Assembly: GCF_029784155.1 (NCBI RefSeq)
Contig: NC_073692.1
Coordinates: forward strand, 325,161,406-325,225,405
Direction of reading: 5' to 3'
From: Uranotaenia lowii
Taxonomy: Eukaryota; Arthropoda; Insecta; Diptera; Culicidae
DNA: 64,000 nt
Position numbers and translations under genes: made by a program. Shown one piece after another: positions 43,400 through 55,369 of the stretch. Positions within the stretch are counted from its first letter, which is position 1; every line of letters starts with the position of its first letter. The notes below the pieces were generated by a model. It ran no database searches, was not told the origin of the DNA, and was given only the letters and a program-made list of their open reading frames with translations.

Positions 43400-45430
43400 T
43401 TTATTGTTTATTGAAAATAATATCATCTGACATAGGTGTCTTAATGATCTACTTAATACTATTTGTACATAACATTATTAGGCATTCTTAGTTTCGTTAT
43501 TGTACGCTTAAATCAGATTCAATCCGACGTCTAAAAATTGAAATGGATACATTAAAGTCAAAGTGTGTAAAATGACGTAAAAAGCATGTTATTGCGGAAC
43601 GTAGAGGGTCGTTGCTGCCATAGCGCGTACTTCTTGATTCCAGAGAGAGCCAATTTCGATTGCGAAGAGTTCGTTCTGGTGCATAGATGTTACATCGGGA
43701 AAGCAGCCATACGCAATCGATTTCGTTCCGTAAAATCTTTGCCGCGAATAGAGATTGGCCGATGGAATGACGATTCGATAGCGACTGGAGACCAAGCAGG
43801 GCACAACGATGAGCATAAGGTGGCAGGTTTAAAGGATTCTCCCAGGGTAGCTCACAAAGAGCATAACGCACAAATCGTCGTTGAATTGCCTCAAAACGCG
43901 TAATCCAAGCAGCTTCGAAAGGCCACAATACCAGGTTCGCCGATTCCAGTATTGATCGAACCAGGCAGCAATACAGAGCTCGCAAGCAGATCGGATCGGT
44001 GAATTCTCTACTCAAACGTATGATGAATCCCAGCATGCGGTTTGCCTTTTCAAGTACCACAGAGTAATGACGTTTAAAAGTCATACGACTGCCCAATAAG
44101 ACGCCAAGATCCTTTATTTCCTCCACACGGTGCAACTGCTCACCCAGTATATTGTAATTATACAAGAACGGATGTTTCCTGCGCCCAAATGTTATAATAC
44201 AGCACTTCAAAACGCTCAAAACCAAAATATTACAGGCACACCAGCTCACTACTATGTCCAGGAAGCGTTGTAACGCGTAACAATCAGCTAGACTGTTTAT
44301 AACTAAATATATTTTTAGATCGTCCGCATACTGGAGAACGCCACATCTTATGAGTAGCAAATTTATATCATTACAGAACAGCGTAAACAATAATGGACCC
44401 AGATTGCTGCCTTGTGGTTCGCCAGAGTTTGGAATGAAATCAAAAGATTCAGCAGAACCAATTTTAACAGATAATCGGCGATTCGTTAGGTAACTTTTTA
44501 TCCATGCACACAGTCTTTCGGAAAATCCTAAGCGTTGCAATTTTTTCAGGAGGATTTCATGGTTCACTGAATCGAATGCAGCTGATATATCTGTGTAAAT
44601 AGCATCGATTTGTTTGTCGCCATCCATTTTCGATATACAGAAGGATGTGAAAACTGTTAGATTTGAAGTTACCGATCGTTTAGGGAAAAATCCATGCTGA
44701 TTCTCAGAGATCCAGTTCCGACAAGCTGAAAACATAACATCGTTGACGATCCTCTCCAATACCTTTGAGCATGCAGCTAGCGATGTGACACCTCTGTAAT
44801 TAAGAACATCTTGTTTGTCGCCTTTTTTGTGGACTGGGCTCTTATGCGATTTTTTCCAGATGGAAGGGAATTACTGTTGTACTAGGGACTGATTAAAGAT
44901 GTGGGTAAGAGGTTTTATCAGTGAATTGCGACATTTTTTCAATACGCACGCTGGTATTCCATCTTGTCCGAATGAAGTGGAATACTTTAAATTAATGATA
45001 GCCTCTGAGACCATTTCCTCACTAATAGCAAAAACGTCCAGATCCAGAACATCAATAGGTAATCGCGTTACGGCGGCGTTTAATTGATCGGCAGTTGGCG
45101 ATTCGACTGAAAAGATACTGGAGAAGTGCGTTGCAAAAAGGTTGCATTTTTCAGCAGGTGACGTAGCAAATCTACTATTTAATTGGAGTATCGCAGGAAG
45201 ACCGGATTCTTTCCGTTTGGAGTTCACAAATTTCCAGAACTGTTTTGGATTACGCCGAAGTTTACTCTGAGTGCGATTTACATAAAGGCGATTGCATCCT
45301 ATATCCTATATCGTTTTGTAGCATCATTTAGTTTGATTTTTGTAAATGGGCACCTGGAATTACAACACTTCCGCAGCAATTTCGAACGTGTCTGTTTCAA
45401 ACGCTTCAGGTGAGCATTAGTCAATCAAAT
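43400..45430 (-). mobile_element. CR1/Jockey-group LINE, 5'-truncated, minus strand
   Basis: This fragment holds the reverse transcriptase half of ORF2 and a 3' end reading CAATAAACAATAAA on the minus strand. It belongs to the same group as the LINE at 8985-13989 by shared block sequences. Upstream of about 45260 (in LINE terms, the EN-RT linker) reading frames are broken, and I see no endonuclease, so it is 5'-truncated. Confidence 0.85.
43497..45260 (-). pseudogene. LINE ORF2 reverse transcriptase with one internal stop
   Basis: Reading the minus strand: PKQFWKFVNSKRKESGLP (linker), SFGQDGIPACVLKKC, then a TAA at 44871-44873. The same frame then continues with FPSIWKKSHKSPVHKKGDKQ, LNYRGVTSL, QHGFFPKRSVTSN, YTDISAAFDSVNH, GEPQGSNLGPLLFTLF and QYADDLKIY (YxDD). 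It ends with the thumb/C-terminal region (IKDLGVLLGSRMTF, RYALCELPWENP) and a stop near 43497. The single stop and an otherwise open 560-codon frame suggest a moderately recent death of this copy. Confidence 0.87.
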
Positions 45431-46637
45431 CACAATCAGATTTCTTCTTAGATGTTGGTTTGATAGTCACAGTCAATCAGTTTTCATTGATTTATTCACT
45501 TAAAAATGACACATTAAAAAACTCCATGTAATATAAACTAAATGTGATTATACAAGTTTGTCAAAAGATTCGAGTTCATGGCGCTAAAATCTAACAAATC
45601 AATCATTAAAACATAAGTACCAATATGATGTTCTTTTGAGTCATCAATTCAATTCTACAAATAAGTTTTTATAATGGTAAGACGTGTAGACGTTTTAATT
45701 GTAGTTTTTTTTTTAAATTTTTTATATAATTACCGAATTTTAAAGTCAAGCAATTTTAATTTCTAGAAATATTTTTGAAAAGTTTTTCTATGTTTTTCAA
45801 TTCTGAATTTTTTTTTTTAAGAACATCACCCTTTAAATGTTTTTCCTGATCAAAAATTCACATTTCAAATCGCAGTGAATATTTTTCTTCAATCAAAACA
45901 CTACAGAATTTCGAATCAACCCTTTAGTTGAAAATGAAGAAAAAAATGCAGATATTCATCTTAATTTACGTTTCTTTTCTTCATTTTCAATATCAATAAT
46001 TTTTATTCTGTTAACAATTTATCATGATTAATTTTTTACCGGATTTTACATTTATTAAGGAAATCTATTTTTTTTTGTAAACTTTGTTTTGAAAATGTTT
46101 ACTTCAAATTTGAATACTAGACTGCTTTGGAATTATCCTGAAGCAAATTTCTAGTTTAGCATAAGGAGCATCGTTTTGAAAAAATATCAATGACTTTTCA
46201 AAATTTCATTGATTTGAAACTTACATTGTGATTTGTTTTGGAAATTCTGATTTATTTTATCATTAAAATTTATTATTTTTTTAGTTTGAGCGAAACTAAT
46301 GAGCAAGAAAACAATGTTTGAAATTCATTTTTTGTGAATTGTGTATTTTTATTCGATATAGTTTTTTTAAGCTTAATTTGAACTTCGAAATCCGGGCACC
46401 TTTAATTAAGAATCTAGATCACAATTTCTCAGCAAATAAAAATGATTTTTTAAAATGGTCTTTTCTCTGAGATGCCGTTTTCAGCAAAAAAAAAACTCAA
46501 AATATGTTTATCAGTAATTGTTTATCATTATTTGTGCGTGATTCAGAATCAGTGCTTCGGAAAATATGCATTTTTGTTGTCTATATTGCATTTCTCAATT
46601 TTGATTTTTACTTCAAAAGATTCACCAGCCTTGCTTA
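45431..46637. other. AT-rich spacer
   Basis: Very AT-rich with long T runs. I see no gene or element boundary. Confidence 0.55.
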
Positions 46638-47624
46638 AAGGGTGATACGGTCAAAATTTGGTCAAGGGAAAACGCGTGTAAATCGGTGAGATCGTTTATT
46701 TAAAAAATCAAATTAAATTTCTTTTTCAAGTTTAATTAGTAGCGGCGTACCACTCCATGGCCTTTTTACCATAATGGCAATATGCCAAATCCGGCTAAAA
46801 CAGTACGGAACAACCGTGTTTCTTCAGGAAAGGCAGCAGACGTTTATTCAAACACTCTTTCACGTAAATTTCTTGGTTGACAGTCCCGGAAGCTATGAAA
46901 ATGCTGCTTTTCAGCCACATGTACAGATGGCTTGCCAAACCAGATATTTCTTCGCGAACTTTGACAGTTTCATGTGCTTGAAAATATCTGCTACCTTTCC
47001 TCTTCCTTTTGCCGTATAAAACTCCTGTCCTGGAAGCTGCTTGTAGTCGGCTTTGACGTAGCGTCCATTACCACGCAGTCAAACTTCGTCAGCATCGTGT
47101 ACGGCCTCTTTGGCCGTCGTATTTTGTTTATCATCGCGATTTGGAGTCACTACCTTCTTGTAAGTCGATAGTGCGGCTCGTTTTTCGGCTCGATGCACGG
47201 TTGTAGATGATACACCCAGCTTATTTGCAGATCTCGAAGAGAGAGGTTAGGGTTTCGCTTGAAACTACCGGCAACTCTCTTTGTCGTCCCAGCGGCTTCC
47301 GGTTTCCCGATCCAGACTTCCTGGCTGTCGACAAACGTTCCCCAAACACTTTGATTACATTTGTTACGGTTGATTTGGCAACTTTTAGCGATTTTGCCAG
47401 CTTTGCGTGCGAGTAGCTCGGATTTTCGCGAGCAAAATTTTGATACGCTGCTCTTCTTCCTTGGACGGCATTTTGACAACTGAAGAGTGAATTCCAAAAT
47501 CAAAATAGGAGCAACATTCTACACACACACATCTTCAAAATTAGAGGTGTTCAGGTTTTTTAAATTCAAAATTGAAAGAAATACGTCAAGTTGATATTGA
47601 CCAAATTTTGACCGTATCACCCTT
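46638..47624 (-). mobile_element. Mariner element of DD37E-like type, internally deleted
   Basis: The ends AAGGGTGATACGGTCAAAAT and its reverse complement are flanked by TA (46636-46637 and 47625-47626). At 987 bp it is shorter than a typical 1.3-kb mariner because the C-terminal coding end is missing next to the left TIR. The transposase fragments run on the minus strand and resemble the mosquito ITmD37E family. Confidence 0.88.
46735..47471 (-). pseudogene. Mariner transposase, multiply frameshifted
   Basis: The cut-and-paste transposase starts at the ATG at 47471 (MPSKEEEQRIKILLA). It shifts frame at once into a helix-turn-helix region (SYSHAKLAKSLKVAKSTVTN, FGERLSTARK), then NPNLSLRDL. 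The first catalytic region reads CVVMDATSK where family members have MDDETY, so a small deletion has removed the Asp-Glu part. Further on are ADYKQLPGQEFYTAKGRGK and CLNKRLLPFLKKHGC, a Trp-to-stop change (F*PDLAYCHYGKKAMEWYA), and the second catalytic Asp in PDLA. The last catalytic Glu region is absent. The copy is inactive. Confidence 0.85.
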
Positions 47625-47626
47625 TA

Positions 47627-48590
47627 ATTAAACCCTTAATTCTTTGATTTTTTTTTTATTTTCCTTAATTAATTATTAATTTTTAATAATTGCTTAAAAG
47701 TAGTAAGGGATGGCCCCCCCTTCAAATTGATCTTTCATCTCGAGAAATCCATTCCCACGGCATTTTTCGTGTCCGTGTCCGAATAAAATTAAAGTGGGAT
47801 CCTGGGGCTGTTAAGCCCATCATCGAGGCCCACACACATGGACTTTCTGGTCCTCGTACCATCGAAGTACAACAATGGCTGCGGGAATGAATTGGGGTCC
47901 GTTAACCAAAACTGCGAATTGGATTAAATCGAGCATACAAAAGACCACCCATTGATAATCTCACATGTACCGAAAACTCAACGTTACTGTAAACCGAAAA
48001 TTTAACTGACGATTAATTTTATTTCACCCCTTGGTGTCTGTCTCTCTGGATCTGGTTGAGGTATAACACATAGGTTGCGAACTTACCGTCCTCGTCAGCA
48101 AAAGCTTGTTGATAGCAGCAGAGTTACAGTAGTGGTCGGGGAATCATTTTCTCCGAAAAGGGTCTCCGGAATCAGCAATATTCCAACCGGGGCGACGTCA
48201 TCACCATGGCACACACAAATGAGGTGGCAAGAAGTGAAAAGCTATGGTCCGGGAAATGACCGCTCCTGGTGAACATTTGGCTGGATAGCCGGAAAAAGAT
48301 AAACGACTACCAGATAACAGGAGGATGTGCGCTTTTAGAGTGATCGTAAATTTAAGCACAGGAAAGCACCCAGGAGCTGGGTTTGCCTTCTAATGCACCG
48401 GAAACTTGAAAACAAACACAAATGTTGAAGCTTTCCCTGCTTACTTCTAATGAAATTCTTTACTACAATCTGTAAAAGTTTTTCCAGCAGAAGTTTATTT
48501 GAGATTTCAACTGAAAACATAAGCAATTATTTTTTTTTCCATAATTATTATGCTACAATAAACTGACACAACCAGATGAGTTTTGCGTTG
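47627..48590. other. Spacer with less AT-rich island
   Basis: The part at 47690-48330 has balanced composition and short frames (65-66 codons) without motifs. No repeat is seen. Confidence 0.4.
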
Positions 48591-48660
48591 GCATGATTTC
48601 TCCCAGCCTTAGTCTTCGACTGGCTTACGGTGTCTTTTTAAGAACAATTTCGAGGAAAAA

Positions 48661-48862
48661 ATCCGGCATCTCTGAAAAATTGCCACATTATAGAGGAGAC
48701 TCTTCCATTTCCAACGCACTATTCAGGAAAAAATCGATAGAAGGGTGTAGAACAATTTTTTTTTTGAAGATTTGCGAAAAAAATACATAAGTTAAGTTTT
48801 CAAGTTTTCGCTATTAATTTTCCTACAACATTAATTTTCTTCATTTTTGAGCTTAGATGTTT
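48661..48862 (+). repeat. 200-bp dispersed repeat, copy 1
   Basis: It shares CGGCATCTCTGAAAA, a GACTCT-containing block, CAGGAAAAAATCGAT and TTTTTGAGCT-AGATGT in order with 59898-60097, same orientation. Family unknown. Confidence 0.7.
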
Positions 48863-49182
48863 GATGCAAATGATCTTGAATCACAAATTTTAACAAAAGT
48901 GTTAAATTTCGAAGGAAATTTGAAAATTATCAATAAATTTTAAAAAGATATTAATCATCGTATTTGAAATTTATAACTTGATTTATCAGCCTTATTGGTG
49001 AAAAATGATGTCCTTTTAAATAATTATATCTTAAGAATTTCAAATTTGTTAGACGGATAAAAAATCAGAAGAAATTAAAGGTAGTGGAAATGTGCTGGTA
49101 GAAATTTATTTAGAAGCATTATTATCACATACCAAATTTTTGTCTAGCATGGATCAACAACTATTAAGTTATTGTTATATAA

Positions 49183-49374
49183 TTTTTTTATTAAAGTCTT
49201 TTTACCATTTTTGTTACATTTGCGATTTTATCAACCTTGCAGTTGACGGACGGTTATTAAAAAAACTTATCCGGTACAACGGTGTTCGATTTTTACTCTT
49301 GGGTTCGAACTCGCCGATATCGACTCAGAAAGCAACTGACTTACCGACTGAGCTATATCAAAAGCCTCACTTTT
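49183..49374 (-). mobile_element. tRNA-derived SINE, copy 2 (minus strand)
   Basis: On the minus strand it reads GATATAGCTCAGTCGGTAAG (A box within; plus 49344-49355) and GAGTTCGAACCCAAG (B box; plus 49301-49310), internal RNA polymerase III promoter elements at tRNA-like spacing. The body matches the copy at 55743-55934 through CGAACACCGTTGTACCGGAT, and it ends in an A-rich tail (T run at 49183-49190 on plus). Confidence 0.88.
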
Positions 49375-52261
49375 AAGTAATAAATTCTGCGATCTGTTCA
49401 GATTTGCGCGTATATAGCCCAGATTTGGAACTTCAAATTGTTCTATCATTTGCTCGGAACTTGCTAGGTATTATGATAAAATTGTTCGGATTTGTCCGAC
49501 CCGGATGCGTGCGAGAAAAATTCTAACAAACTTATCTAAAACTCTATTTAAACCTCATTTTGTGATGGACAATGATTGGATTGAAATCAAATTTTTATCC
49601 TGATTTTGCTAGTAATTGTATAGTTTTTATTGATGCGAACTCTATGCATACACCATAAAACATCTTAAAATAATTTAGGGATGAATCATCCTTCAGGATG
49701 AAAATCCCGAGAAAAAGAAAAAAAATCCTAAAATAATTAAATACTGTAACCTACTAAATAAAATGTATTTTGCATAGAATTCGGAACAAATAACGATTTT
49801 TGGCATTTCATGTTAGGGTTTTGAAAAAAAATCACAAAGCTAACAAGCTGCACCACATAAAATTTGTAAAAGTTTTTCAAATTTATGTATTTTTTATGAT
49901 TTCATACCTTTGGGGGGCTTGGGAGTAAAATTGGAAGAAATTTTTTTATTGAATGAACATGACAGGCATAACCATGACTCAGCAGTCAAATTATACCTAA
50001 TCACAAGTTCACAGTTCTTAAATAATTTTTCAAAAATTTCTCTCTTGTATATTATGGAAAAGGTACAAATTCATTTCCAGCTAGATTCAAATGTTTGATG
50101 CATTTACAATCATCTGCTTTCATAATTGTATTGACAAAACCTCAATCCAGAGTTGTCACCATATTTTTTTTTTTTTTTTAAATCAGGAAACGTCGAAGTA
50201 ACGGAAGTTTTGCTCAAAATGATGACCATTTTTTTGGTCGTCGATTCACATTTCCACTTCAGCAATGGTTTCTAATGCAGTTTCTTACTTCTCAGTTTTG
50301 ACCACGTTTGCGAAAATCAGGCAAAATCAGGTTTGTTTTCATAAATCAGGGAAATCCAATGGCTTATCTCAGGGATGACCAAAACGAGGCCCACGCTTTT
50401 TTCTGATTATTTTTTTTTTGATTAAACTTTTTCAAGGATAGATTGATATTAACATAAAATAATAGTAGGTACACATTGGTACTAAACCAAACAAATGGCG
50501 TGTCAGTGATTTGAACAAATATGCATTTCATGTGTTTATAGTAGCATTTGCCACTGAATCATTCAAATTTTAAATTTTTTCCTAGCATTCTAAATATTTA
50601 ATGTGTATTTTTAAAAGCATAAGTATAATACTATTTATATTTGCGAAATTTAAAATTGCAACTACCACTTTCAAAATAAAAATCTCAAAAAGCGAGTTAA
50701 AATCGCAAACGAAAAATCGAAAGACTACAGATGATAACAGGATGAGGATTTTTAAATCTGCTGGTAAAGTCATTATTTTTTTCATTCCGAGTTGTTCGAT
50801 AGAAATGTTCAGCAGAAAATTTGTTTTTTAAAATTTGAGTTATTTAACAAATTCCGTAAAAAGGTCTCTGTTAGCATTCGAATACTGGTAAAAAAATTTA
50901 CAAGTGAGTTATTTAAGTTCCTGCAGTAATGAGAAAATATTAATAATACAGCCTAGGTGAACAGTTCTAGATTTGTTATCGGCATGACACAGCATCAAAA
51001 ATTCTGGGTTCTCGGCAGCAAATATTTGTAATTTTGTGGTTCTTCCAAAAAACCTTGCCAAAATTCGATCAATTTAGTCTTTTACTTGAAAATTGTAAAT
51101 CCACATAACCAAAATTATGAGACTTTCATAATTTAGCTTTATAAATCCTAACCCAAAGGTTTTGAAATGGATAAAAAACCCGAAGTCTTAAAAAAAAAAT
51201 CTGGAATCTAAAATGCTTACTATAATTTTTACAGTTCACTATTTTAAATTTTCAAAATTTCCGACACAAAATAATTTTGAAATAATTTTTTCGATGAAAA
51301 CTCTCTGCTTTACGAGTAAACCTTCAGTTGCTTCGTTTTTTTTTTTTTAATTGACCTCAATTAGACTTAAAACCGGGTTTTAATTGTTTCCGTGTTTCAA
51401 TTTCTCAAATTCTTTCGAGTTGGAAATAAGAAGGTTTGAATCGTAAACATAACAAACACTTGCTTTTATCTTGCAGAACTATTAAGTTGCAAAAGCTAGT
51501 TTATAGGAAATATAGGATTTGCTTATTTGCATGAAGGCTATGGAAGTAAATTTTTGTTTAAATTTTTTATTTATTAAAAAAATTAAAATTCAACGAATAT
51601 TTTAAAAAGCCTACCGGTCCATTCTCTATTTGATCGATCAACGCATTTAAAATTGTCAGTTTTATTAGGGCTTGTTTGGGAAAAAATCGGAAAAGTCTGG
51701 TCTTGCTCGGTTGTTTGAATATCGTGGAAAAGGGTTGTATTTTACCGTATTTGTTTACATTATTTTAAAAAACAATCAAAAAACTGAAATTGGGCTAGAA
51801 AATTTTAAATGTTTTTTGCCCATCATTAAAATGCGCTAAGTTGGTACCGTGTCACAAAAAACGGTTTGCATTTTGTCGAAGGGCTGTGTTTAATCCCAGA
51901 TTGTTTTCGAGTACGATTCTTTCTCTTTCAAGATTTTTTCAGTTTTACCTATATAATAAGTCTGAATTCTGGATTAATAAATCAAGTTTCCCAGTATTTC
52001 CTGGATTTTCAAAATAACTTGCCTTAGTTTCCCTGGACCAGATAGGTGCGGAAAGTTTTAAAATGTAATGTTTTGAAGATTTTTCGAAGATATTTCTGGA
52101 AATTATTGTTTACGAGTTTTAAAACGAAACTTCCATGTTTATAAACCCATTTCAAAATCTTACTAATTGAAGCATTTATACAGATCCACCAAATTATCTC
52201 AGAAAATAATTTATCTTTGCTGCAGTTTGTTTCATTGCAAAGTTGAAGCATAAATTTTTAT
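49375..52261. other. AT-rich spacer
   Basis: Long, AT-rich, no gene, terminal repeat or tandem array recognised. Short frames at 50582-50831 overlap in opposite orientations and lack motifs. Confidence 0.55.
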
Positions 52262-53125
52262 AAAAAAATCTTACTTATTTTTTACTTATTTTACTTATTT
52301 TATTATTAATTCATCGAACATAAAAGTTTAAATGAATAGTAAAAACACGGTCAAACAATATAAAATAATCAGGGCTGACGTATTCGACGAATAAATCGAC
52401 TTGTAGATTCTCCAAACTGGTGAAGGTGTTCAGCATCCTGGAACATACGCACCATCGCGCTTAGTGGCTCATTTAGCCATACGAAGTTCGATGAGTTTGA
52501 TTGAATGATAACGAGCCAGATCGTAGGGTCCTTGATGGGGCACTGAAGTTTATCATTCCTAGCAAATTTGGCGATTGCACTTCTCCGTTTAAAATTTTTG
52601 AGATAAATGCTGCCTGTTGAGTCTTCGGCGGCATCCAAGAGTTTCTAGACCCAAAAGCTGACATCGCTCAGGATAAGCTGGTAGATCTTCGGGGTGGCGC
52701 CAGGGAAGGTGTCTTAAGGCGACTCTGACAAATCGCTTTTGCACGCGCTCAATCCTCAAAATCCAACTTAGCTGGTAAGGAGCCCAAACAATTGAAGCAT
52801 GTTCAATTATTGATCGGACGAGCGCACAGTACAGGGATTTTAGGCATAACGGATCTGTAAATTCACGCGCCACTTTGGTGATGAAGCCGAGTTGACGATT
52901 CGCTTTATTGATGACTGAAGAACGTTGACTGTTAAACGTGAGCTGTGCATCAAGGATGACTCCAAGGTCATCGACTTCTGATACTCTGTTTAAAAGCTGG
53001 TTGCCGATTTTATATTCGTAGTGGAGTGGTGTTTTGTTTCGATGAAAAGTGATGACGGAACATTTCGACACACTAATTGATAATTTGTTCAGTGTGCACC
53101 ATTCGCCAAAGTGATTCAAGATTCA
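52262..53125 (-). mobile_element. CR1/Jockey-group LINE, 3' fragment
   Basis: This is the C-terminal end of ORF2 plus a 3' UTR and a tail of AAATAAGT-like short repeats (plus 52262-52310, TTTACTTATTTTACTTATT). Truncation at about 53125 removes the RT active site. Same LINE group as the copies at 9144 and 43497. Confidence 0.8.
52369..53119 (-). pseudogene. LINE ORF2 C-terminal domain, frameshifted
   Basis: The first minus frame (53119 to about 52630) reads CTLNKLSISVSKCSVITFHR, VDDLGVILDAQLTF, HASIVWAPYQLSWILRIERV and RVALRHLPWRHPEDLPAYPE. It then shifts near 52640 into a frame reading AAFISKILNGEVQSPNLL, ending at a stop near 52369 after GESTSRFIRRIRQP. This is the post-YxDD thumb and C-terminal region of the LINE ORF2; the catalytic motifs are lost. 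Confidence 0.8.
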
Positions 53126-55144
53126 CCAATACTCGAAATCATGCGTACATCGAAAATTTTTATCGATTTTTTCTTATTAATTATTTGTAGTGGGGGTAAA
53201 TATTCAGAATTCTGTTATGTTAAAAAAATGAGAGATAGTTTCCCCGTAAAAGTTATGTAACTTTGAAAAAAAAAAGATTATCTACCTACCCGCTGACGGG
53301 CTGGGTTCAAGGTTTCCGAAATCACAGAAAAGTCTCTTAGTTTACAGAATTTTGTGCAAATTTTCATCACAGAATCTGTGTCACAGAACACAAAACTTTC
53401 ACAGATTTAAAAAATTTTGTACGAAATTTCAAAATTTTAATTTTTTACGTCAATATACATTTCAGATTTCTATAAAAAGATTGAAAAAACATGGTAAGAT
53501 CAGGCTTGTAAGTGGTCACCATCGTTTGAATTTTCCGGAGACAACCACCACACATCGTTCGTGACAATCGTGGAGAGCGCAATCGTTTGATCGGAGAGCA
53601 AAAAAATGTCAAGTGAAATTTTGATCTTTGTTGTGGTTAGTCGTTTGACTTTCATCCCTCTTGCGTAGATAATCGAGATATTCATTCCATCTTGTTCGAC
53701 CAACACATCCAAACATCACCCAGCGCTGCAGAGTGGCAAATTTTTTTCCAACAGGAGGGAGTGAAAAGAAAAGATTGCATTTGCTTATTGAGTCTGTAAG
53801 TTCTGCTGCGTGAAAGAGATAGGCGATGTCGTAAAATGTCGGGAATTATGGTCGTTTGACCATCAAATTATCCCTCTCGTGTACCAAGACACGAAATTTC
53901 GCTCGACAATCACACAAAGAAGAATGAATGTCGTTTCGTTTGATGGTAGTCGACCGTTCGGCAAGTTTTCTGTCGCATTCGTTTGATGGCACGAGCAATG
54001 AAACTGATAAAAGTAGGCCGTGCGACTGTCAGAGAAAATATCGATGGTTTACAATTCTGGGTAAGATAAGTAAATTTGATAAAATATAAAAAAGACCCAA
54101 TTTTTCATAAATTTTCTATGAAACATTATATAATATCATAACAAAAAGCCATCACAGAATTTTTAGGTGAAATCACAGGAAGTCAGATTTTTTTTGTTCG
54201 TTAAAACACATATTTTTTTTTCAGAAACCTTGGTTGGATTGGTTGGAAGGCTTCTAAATTTCATTTCTGTAATTTTAAATAATATACATACTAATTGTAT
54301 AGCATAGAGAATTTGATCAACATTCATTGATTATTAGGGAGTGTATTAGAAAAAACAAAATGCAACACTTTTTTTGTAAACAACTTTTGAGAGGATGTAA
54401 ATTTCTAGTGAAACTACCTAGCCATGCAATGTGTTAGTGTGTAAAATTTGGTTACAATCTAGCAAGTGGTTTTTGACATAGTTTCCAATACCCAAGCGCA
54501 TTGAAAAAAATTTTTGGGATAGATTGAGGAAAATACAAGAAAGTCCCAGTGGGAGACCCAGAAACAGATGGAAAACAACTATTCGATCACAGTTCATATG
54601 GTTAAACATTTGAGAAGTCCTAGAGGATCTTAAAATGAGCTAAAATTTGAAACAAAGAGAAGATGATTGTTTATGAAGTTAAGGAATGTGAGAGGAATTA
54701 TCAAGGGCAATCCAAAAATTCCAATTGTTCTAAAAAGCTGGCCACCATTATATCAACCATATACGGGGGTCAACTCGTGCGCAAAATATTTGGATCGCTA
54801 CTGGAAAGATATTTTGAAAAATTTTGTAATTTCAAAGCAAAACGAACATTTCAGCGGGCACCTGGGAGGTTACTAGCTGAAACTTTCCAAGTTTCGTCTG
54901 TATTTTCCGAAGATAAACAAAAAGAGAAAATTGAAAAATTTGAAGTCTATTACTTGAATAGGTGACGATCTTTGAATGTTGTAAATCAGTCTGTGTTTCA
55001 TAACGATTGACATGACAAATAGCTAAATATACAAAGAAGACTGCCTTTAAGCGCGACTGTTTTCGCTCGGTCCCACAAAGTTTATACTCTGTTTAGATTG
55101 GATCTGAAATCGTGTTCTTACGTGAAAACTGTGGTGGAGTGATA
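53126..55144. other. Spacer
   Basis: No gene is supported. The part at 53500-54060 is less AT-rich and repeats TCGTTTGA-like words; the rest is AT-rich. The 100-codon frame at 54663-54965 overlaps another plus frame and has no motif. Confidence 0.45.
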
Positions 55145-55369
55145 AAGCATGGATCACCATGAATCTGGACGCGCTGTTTGTTATACCATTGCGCTCCTAG
55201 TTGTTGGATCTGGAATGTTTTGACAGTACTTTGTTCGGAAATGTTTCCTCTATCAGTGCTGAAAATTTCAATACGATTCGTTTTGTTTCAAAAAAGTTAC
55301 ACGTGATCGAAGCCGCGTGACGAAAATAAATTTTGGACACTCACGTTAAAAATCGTCGTGGTCGGGTTA

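Noticed and set aside
52369..52638. Independent 89-codon gene
   Set aside because: It continues the LINE ORF2 C-terminus after a frameshift.
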